Shown here: positions 6,354 to 9,120 of the stretch, piece by piece | Layout: each line of letters begins with the position of its first letter | Position numbering within the stretch: the first letter of the stretch is position 1 | From: an uncultured Clostridia bacterium | GTDB taxonomy: Bacteria; Bacillota; Clostridia; Lachnospirales; Lachnospiraceae | DNA: 9,120 bases | NCBI GenBank assembly: GCA_947178015.1 | Contig: CAMWWW010000077.1 | Location: forward strand, 1 to 9,120 | Direction: 5' to 3' | Program-made: the position numbers and the translations under genes | Notes under the pieces: model-generated | The model's database searches: none | Told to the model about the DNA's origin: nothing | Seen by the model: only the letters and a program-made list of their open reading frames with translations

Positions 6354-7838
6354 ATGACAAAGCTGTATATTAACCCCAATATAAAGAAGGGGAAAATCAA
6401 CAAAGAAATCTATGGGCATTTTTCAGAGCATCTAGGAAGATGCATTTATGAGGGAATTTACGTAGGAGAGGATTCCGCTATTCCCAATAAGAACGGCATG
6501 AGAACAGATGTAGTAGAAGCGTTGAAAGAGATGAAGATCCCAGTGCTCCGCTGGCCGGGCGGATGTTTTGCAGATGAATATCACTGGAAGGATGGAATCG
6601 GGCCAAAAGAAGACAGGAAGAAAATGATCAACACGCACTGGGGAGGCGTTGTGGAGGACAATAGCTTTGGCACGCATGAATTTATGGAGCTTTGCAGTCA
6701 GTTAGGATGTGAGCCATATATCAATGCAAATCTGGGAAGCGGCACAGTGCAGGAGATGTCCGAATGGGTGGAATATATGACCTTTGACGGCTTGTCACCG
6801 ATGGCGGCACTTCGGGAGAAAAATGGAAGGAAGGAGCCATGGAAGGTAAAATTCCTTGGCGTTGGAAATGAAAACTGGGGCTGCGGCGGAAATATGCGCC
6901 CAGAATACTATGCGGATGAGTATCGCAGATACAGTACATATTGCAGAAATTATGGAGAGAATCGTCTTTATAAAATTGCCTGCGGCGCCAATGCGGCGGA
7001 TTATAATTGGACCGAGCAGGTGATGAAGATTGCCCATCCTTTTATGGATGGCATGTCTCTGCATTATTATACAGTCCCTACTGGAAATTGGTCAAATAAA
7101 GGAAATGCCACGGGCTTTAACGAGAAGGATTGGTATCAGACCTTGAGCAAGACCCTGTTTATGGACGAACTTGTGACAAACAATGACCGTATTATGAGCC
7201 AGTACGATCCAGAAAAGCGCATTGGACTTTTGGTGGATGAGTGGGGAACTTGGTATAATGTGGAGGAAGGAACCAATCCGGGATTTTTATATCAGCAGAA
7301 TACCATGCGCGACGCGCTGGTAGCAGGCATTAACTTAAATATATTCAACAAACACTGTGATAGAGTGCGCATGGCAAATATTGCACAGCTTGTCAATGTA
7401 CTTCAGGCAGTGATTTTGACAGAAGGCGAGAAAATGCTGCTGACACCAACCTATTATGTATTCTGCATGTATAAAGAACATCAAGATGCTGAGCTTGTGG
7501 AAAGCACGATCACCACAGAACAAATTGGTCTTGAGAAAGAATACATGGTGCCAAATCTAAATGAATCCGTTTCTATCGGTGCAGACGGCAAGATACATAT
7601 AACGATAACCAATCTATCTTTGACAGACAGCTATAAAGTGGATACTGTGCTGACGGAGGCAAAAGCGAAGAATGTGACAGGTACGATCTTGACAGACGAA
7701 ATGGGAGCACATAATACATTTGATAATCCTGCGCGTGTGCACAGCAAAGAATTCCACGATACAAAAGTGACAGAGAGTGGAATTACATTTACCATACCAG
7801 CATGTTCTGTCCTATCTTTGGAGGTTGAACTAGCATAG
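6354..7838 (+). CDS. GH51 alpha-L-arabinofuranosidase, intracellular
   Basis: The protein is predicted to remove terminal alpha-L-arabinofuranosyl units from arabino- or arabinoxylo-oligosaccharides. At 494 residues it fits intracellular bacterial GH51 enzymes. The N-terminus (IYGHFSEHLGRCIYEGIYVG), LRWPGGCFADEYHWKDGIGP and NTHWGGVVEDNSFGTHEF are classic GH51 blocks. The acid/base is Glu173 in GVGNENWGCGG and the nucleophile is Glu296 in LLVDEWGTWY, close to positions 175 and 294 of the Geobacillus enzyme (recalled). The C-terminal part from ~385 is the beta-sandwich domain. There is no signal peptide, so it acts in the cytoplasm. The start ATG at 6354 is set by GGAGG at 6343-6347. The promoter and palindrome upstream suggest its own regulation, and it is co-transcribed with the GH43 gene that begins at the next base. 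Confidence 0.94.
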   Translation: MTKLYINPNIKKGKINKEIYGHFSEHLGRCIYEGIYVGEDSAIPNKNGMRTDVVEALKEMKIPVLRWPGGCFADEYHWKDGIGPKEDRKKMINTHWGGVVEDNSFGTHEFMELCSQLGCEPYINANLGSGTVQEMSEWVEYMTFDGLSPMAALREKNGRKEPWKVKFLGVGNENWGCGGNMRPEYYADEYRRYSTYCRNYGENRLYKIACGANAADYNWTEQVMKIAHPFMDGMSLHYYTVPTGNWSNKGNATGFNEKDWYQTLSKTLFMDELVTNNDRIMSQYDPEKRIGLLVDEWGTWYNVEEGTNPGFLYQQNTMRDALVAGINLNIFNKHCDRVRMANIAQLVNVLQAVILTEGEKMLLTPTYYVFCMYKEHQDAELVESTITTEQIGLEKEYMVPNLNESVSIGADGKIHITITNLSLTDSYKVDTVLTEAKAKNVTGTILTDEMGAHNTFDNPARVHSKEFHDTKVTESGITFTIPACSVLSLEVELA

Positions 7839-8813
7839 ATGATGGATGGTATAAACGGCAAGCGGAGTGAATATAATACTCCTTGGATTATACAGAGGGC
7901 CGATCCTTATGTGTATTATCATACAGACGGAAGCTATTATTTTACTGCGACGGTGCCGGAATATGACAGAATTATTCTAAGACATGCCAAATCCCTTGCA
8001 GGCTTAGCCTTGGCAGAAGAAAAAACAATTTGGAGCAGGCATACAACAGGAGCGATGGGAGCACATATCTGGGCACCAGAGCTCCATTATCTGGATGGAG
8101 AATGGTATCTATACTTTGCTGCGGGGTCAGCGGAGAATATCTGGGCGATACGGCCCTATGTACTGAAATGCGAGGGGCAGAATCCCATGACAGATCCCTA
8201 TATTGAGCTTGGGCCTATGCAAAGTGCAGATAAGGATGAATTTTCCTTTCAAAGCTTTTCGCTGGATGCGACTATTTTTGAATCCATGGGGAAATACTAT
8301 TTCGTATGGGCAGAAAAGACAGGAGTAGGAACAGGAATCTCGAATCTATATATTGCGGAGATGGAAAGTCCAACAAAGTTGAAAACCATACAAGTGTTGC
8401 TCACAACACCAGACTATGACTGGGAGAGAGTTGGCTTCTGGGTCAATGAAGGTCCGGCGGTCTTAAAACATAATGGAAAACTGTTTCTTACTTATTCTGC
8501 CAGCGCGACCGGGGCATGCTATGCCGTGGGAATGTTGAGCACAAATGAGAAAAACGATCTGCTCGATCCAGCCTCTTGGAAAAAAGAGCGATTTCCCGTG
8601 CTTGCCACAGACGTATCCAAGGGAATCTTTGGACCGGGACATAATTCCTTTACACAGTCAGAGGATGGAGAGGACATCTGTATCTATCATGCTAGAACCT
8701 ATGAGACCATTAAAGGAGATCCCTTGTGCGATCCAAATCGCCATGCCATGCGAATGAAGCTGGTGTGGAAAGATGAAAAACCAGTTTTTGATTTTGCCAA
8801 TAACATACAGTAA
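7839..8813 (+). CDS. GH43 glycosidase, probably exo-acting arabinofuranosidase
   Basis: This 324-residue single-domain protein has the five-bladed propeller signatures of GH43. The expected catalytic triad is complete: base Asp22 in QRADPYVYYHTDG, pKa-modulating Asp143 in FSLDATIFE, and acid Glu204 in GFWVNEGPAVLK. Further family blocks are HIWAPELHYLDGEWYLYFAAG, TYSASATGACYAVGML and GIFGPGHNSFT. The overall style suggests the group of exo-alpha-1,5-L-arabinofuranosidases, but beta-xylosidase or mixed activity cannot be ruled out by eye. There is no signal peptide, so it is cytoplasmic. The ATG at 7839 directly follows the GH51 TAG. GGAGGT at 7820-7825 is 13 nt away, longer than ideal, so translation may depend on coupling to GH51; a second ATG follows at 7842. 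Together the two enzymes would trim imported arabinose-containing oligomers. No transporter is visible in the window. Confidence 0.88.
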   Translation: MMDGINGKRSEYNTPWIIQRADPYVYYHTDGSYYFTATVPEYDRIILRHAKSLAGLALAEEKTIWSRHTTGAMGAHIWAPELHYLDGEWYLYFAAGSAENIWAIRPYVLKCEGQNPMTDPYIELGPMQSADKDEFSFQSFSLDATIFESMGKYYFVWAEKTGVGTGISNLYIAEMESPTKLKTIQVLLTTPDYDWERVGFWVNEGPAVLKHNGKLFLTYSASATGACYAVGMLSTNEKNDLLDPASWKKERFPVLATDVSKGIFGPGHNSFTQSEDGEDICIYHARTYETIKGDPLCDPNRHAMRMKLVWKDEKPVFDFANNIQ

Positions 8814-8828
8814 CAAAACAGGGAAAAA

Positions 8829-8959
8829 TGCATATATTGTATAACAGGAAACGGGGAAAAAGATTACATATGAAAAATATGCAATCAGACTTTCTTTTAC
8901 AAAGAAGTACTTAGAGCGAAAGCTCTCCGTTTCCCGATATTTAGTCGATTGCTTCATAT
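8829..8959 (+). ncRNA. Possible structured RNA with mutually exclusive folds after the GH43 gene
   Basis: The segment has no convincing protein gene. Fold one: 8847-8854 (GGAAACGG) pairs perfectly with 8927-8934, enclosing three hairpins: CATAT/ATATG (8867-8871 with 8877-8881), TTCTTT/AAAGAA (8892-8897 with 8901-8906), and AGAGC/GCTCT (8913-8917 with 8922-8926) around a GAAA tetraloop. Fold two: 8868-8874 pairs with 8953-8959, and 8881-8891 pairs with 8943-8952 with one bulge. The 8-bp helix of fold one and fold two could form together only as a pseudoknot. TGCATAT (8829-8835) can also pair with 8877-8883. A terminator follows at 8975. I match it to no known riboswitch or RNA family. It may be a 3' UTR, a processed small RNA, or chance pairing in AT-rich DNA. 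Confidence 0.4.
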
Positions 8960-8974
8960 AAAAGCTATGGGAAG

Positions 8975-9007
8975 AAGGATGTTCTCTTTAGGGGGATGTC
9001 CTTTTTT
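8975..9007 (+). terminator. Intrinsic terminator of the GH51-GH43 transcript
   Basis: Positions 8975-8986 pair with 8992-9003 over 12 consecutive pairs, four of them G-U (8980, 8981, 8983 and 8985 with their partners), around the loop TTTAG. The stem runs into a T tract at 9002-9007. The wobbles and the T tract both show that it works on plus-strand transcripts. It is the first terminator downstream of the GH43 stop codon. Confidence 0.85.
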
Positions 9008-9040
9008 CTTTGGTTTTTAATAATATTTTAGTTATCATTT

Positions 9041-9120
9041 TCGAGAGGGGTCCGCATAGCCATCCCTGCTATTTCCTCCGTCACCCCGCTCTCGCTTAGT
9101 GAAAAACGTAGCGGACACTA
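9041..9120. other. GC-richer right-edge segment with nested inverted repeats
   Basis: Base composition changes at about 9041, after an AT-rich stretch (9008-9040). CGAGAG+GGG (9042-9050) can pair with CCC+CTCTCG (9085-9087 and 9089-9094, with G9088 bulged). GTCCGC (9050-9055) is an alternative partner for GCGGAC (9111-9116). On the minus strand a frame is open from the edge to a TGA at 9037-9035, ending with NSRDGYADPSRK, which might be the 3' end of a gene lying to the right. I recognise no family, and the segment is too short to decide between coding and structured DNA. Confidence 0.3.

Noticed and set aside
8870..8914. 14-codon open frame (MKNMQSDFLLQRST)
   Set aside because: It has only a weak, distant ribosome site, no recognisable features, and overlaps the base-paired segments.
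8847..8934. tRNA-like cloverleaf
   Set aside because: The closing helix is 8 bp, the branch sizes are wrong and there is no T-loop (GTTCRANNC-type) sequence or plausible anticodon arm.

Overview
The window looks like chromosomal DNA of a spore-forming Clostridia member, probably Lachnospiraceae. This rests on strong AGGAGG-type ribosome binding sites, tightly packed same-strand genes, a SleC-like spore cortex-lytic gene and an intracellular GH51/GH43 arabinose-releasing pair. The assignment is inferred from gene content and protein style, not from a marker gene.

Layout: (1) Positions 1-130 hold no recognisable gene, but appear to be foreign to the reading frame they abut. (2) On the minus strand at 35-814 lies the N-terminal part of a SleC-like protein. 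It stops matching the family abruptly near 131-133 and lacks its C-terminal half, so it is probably a broken gene. (3) Reading rightward from a good promoter at 863-891 is carA-carB-arcC (1013-6217), encoding both subunits of carbamoyl-phosphate synthase and a carbamate-kinase-family protein. The transcript begins with a leader containing a 24-bp hairpin. (4) A second promoter at about 6266-6274 overlaps or abuts an 8-bp-arm palindrome at the predicted transcription start. It drives a GH51 alpha-L-arabinofuranosidase (6354-7838) and a directly abutting GH43 enzyme (7839-8813). (5) The last 307 bases carry no protein gene. They hold a segment with competing RNA folds (8829-8959), a clear intrinsic terminator (8975-9007), and from about 9041 a GC-richer stretch that seems to belong to something beyond the edge.

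How the genes work together: CarA/CarB make carbamoyl phosphate from glutamine, bicarbonate and ATP for pyrimidines and arginine. The co-transcribed carbamate kinase homologue touches the same metabolite, but it has substitutions in two normally invariant glycine-rich loops, so its direction or substrate is uncertain. The GH51 and GH43 proteins lack signal peptides and would finish degradation of imported arabino- or arabinoxylo-oligosaccharides in the cytoplasm.

The least explained signals are RNA-level: the carA leader hairpin, whose G-U wobbles make sense only on the plus strand, and the switching or pseudoknot-capable element after the GH43 gene. I found no CRISPR array, no tRNA or rRNA, and no complete mobile element.
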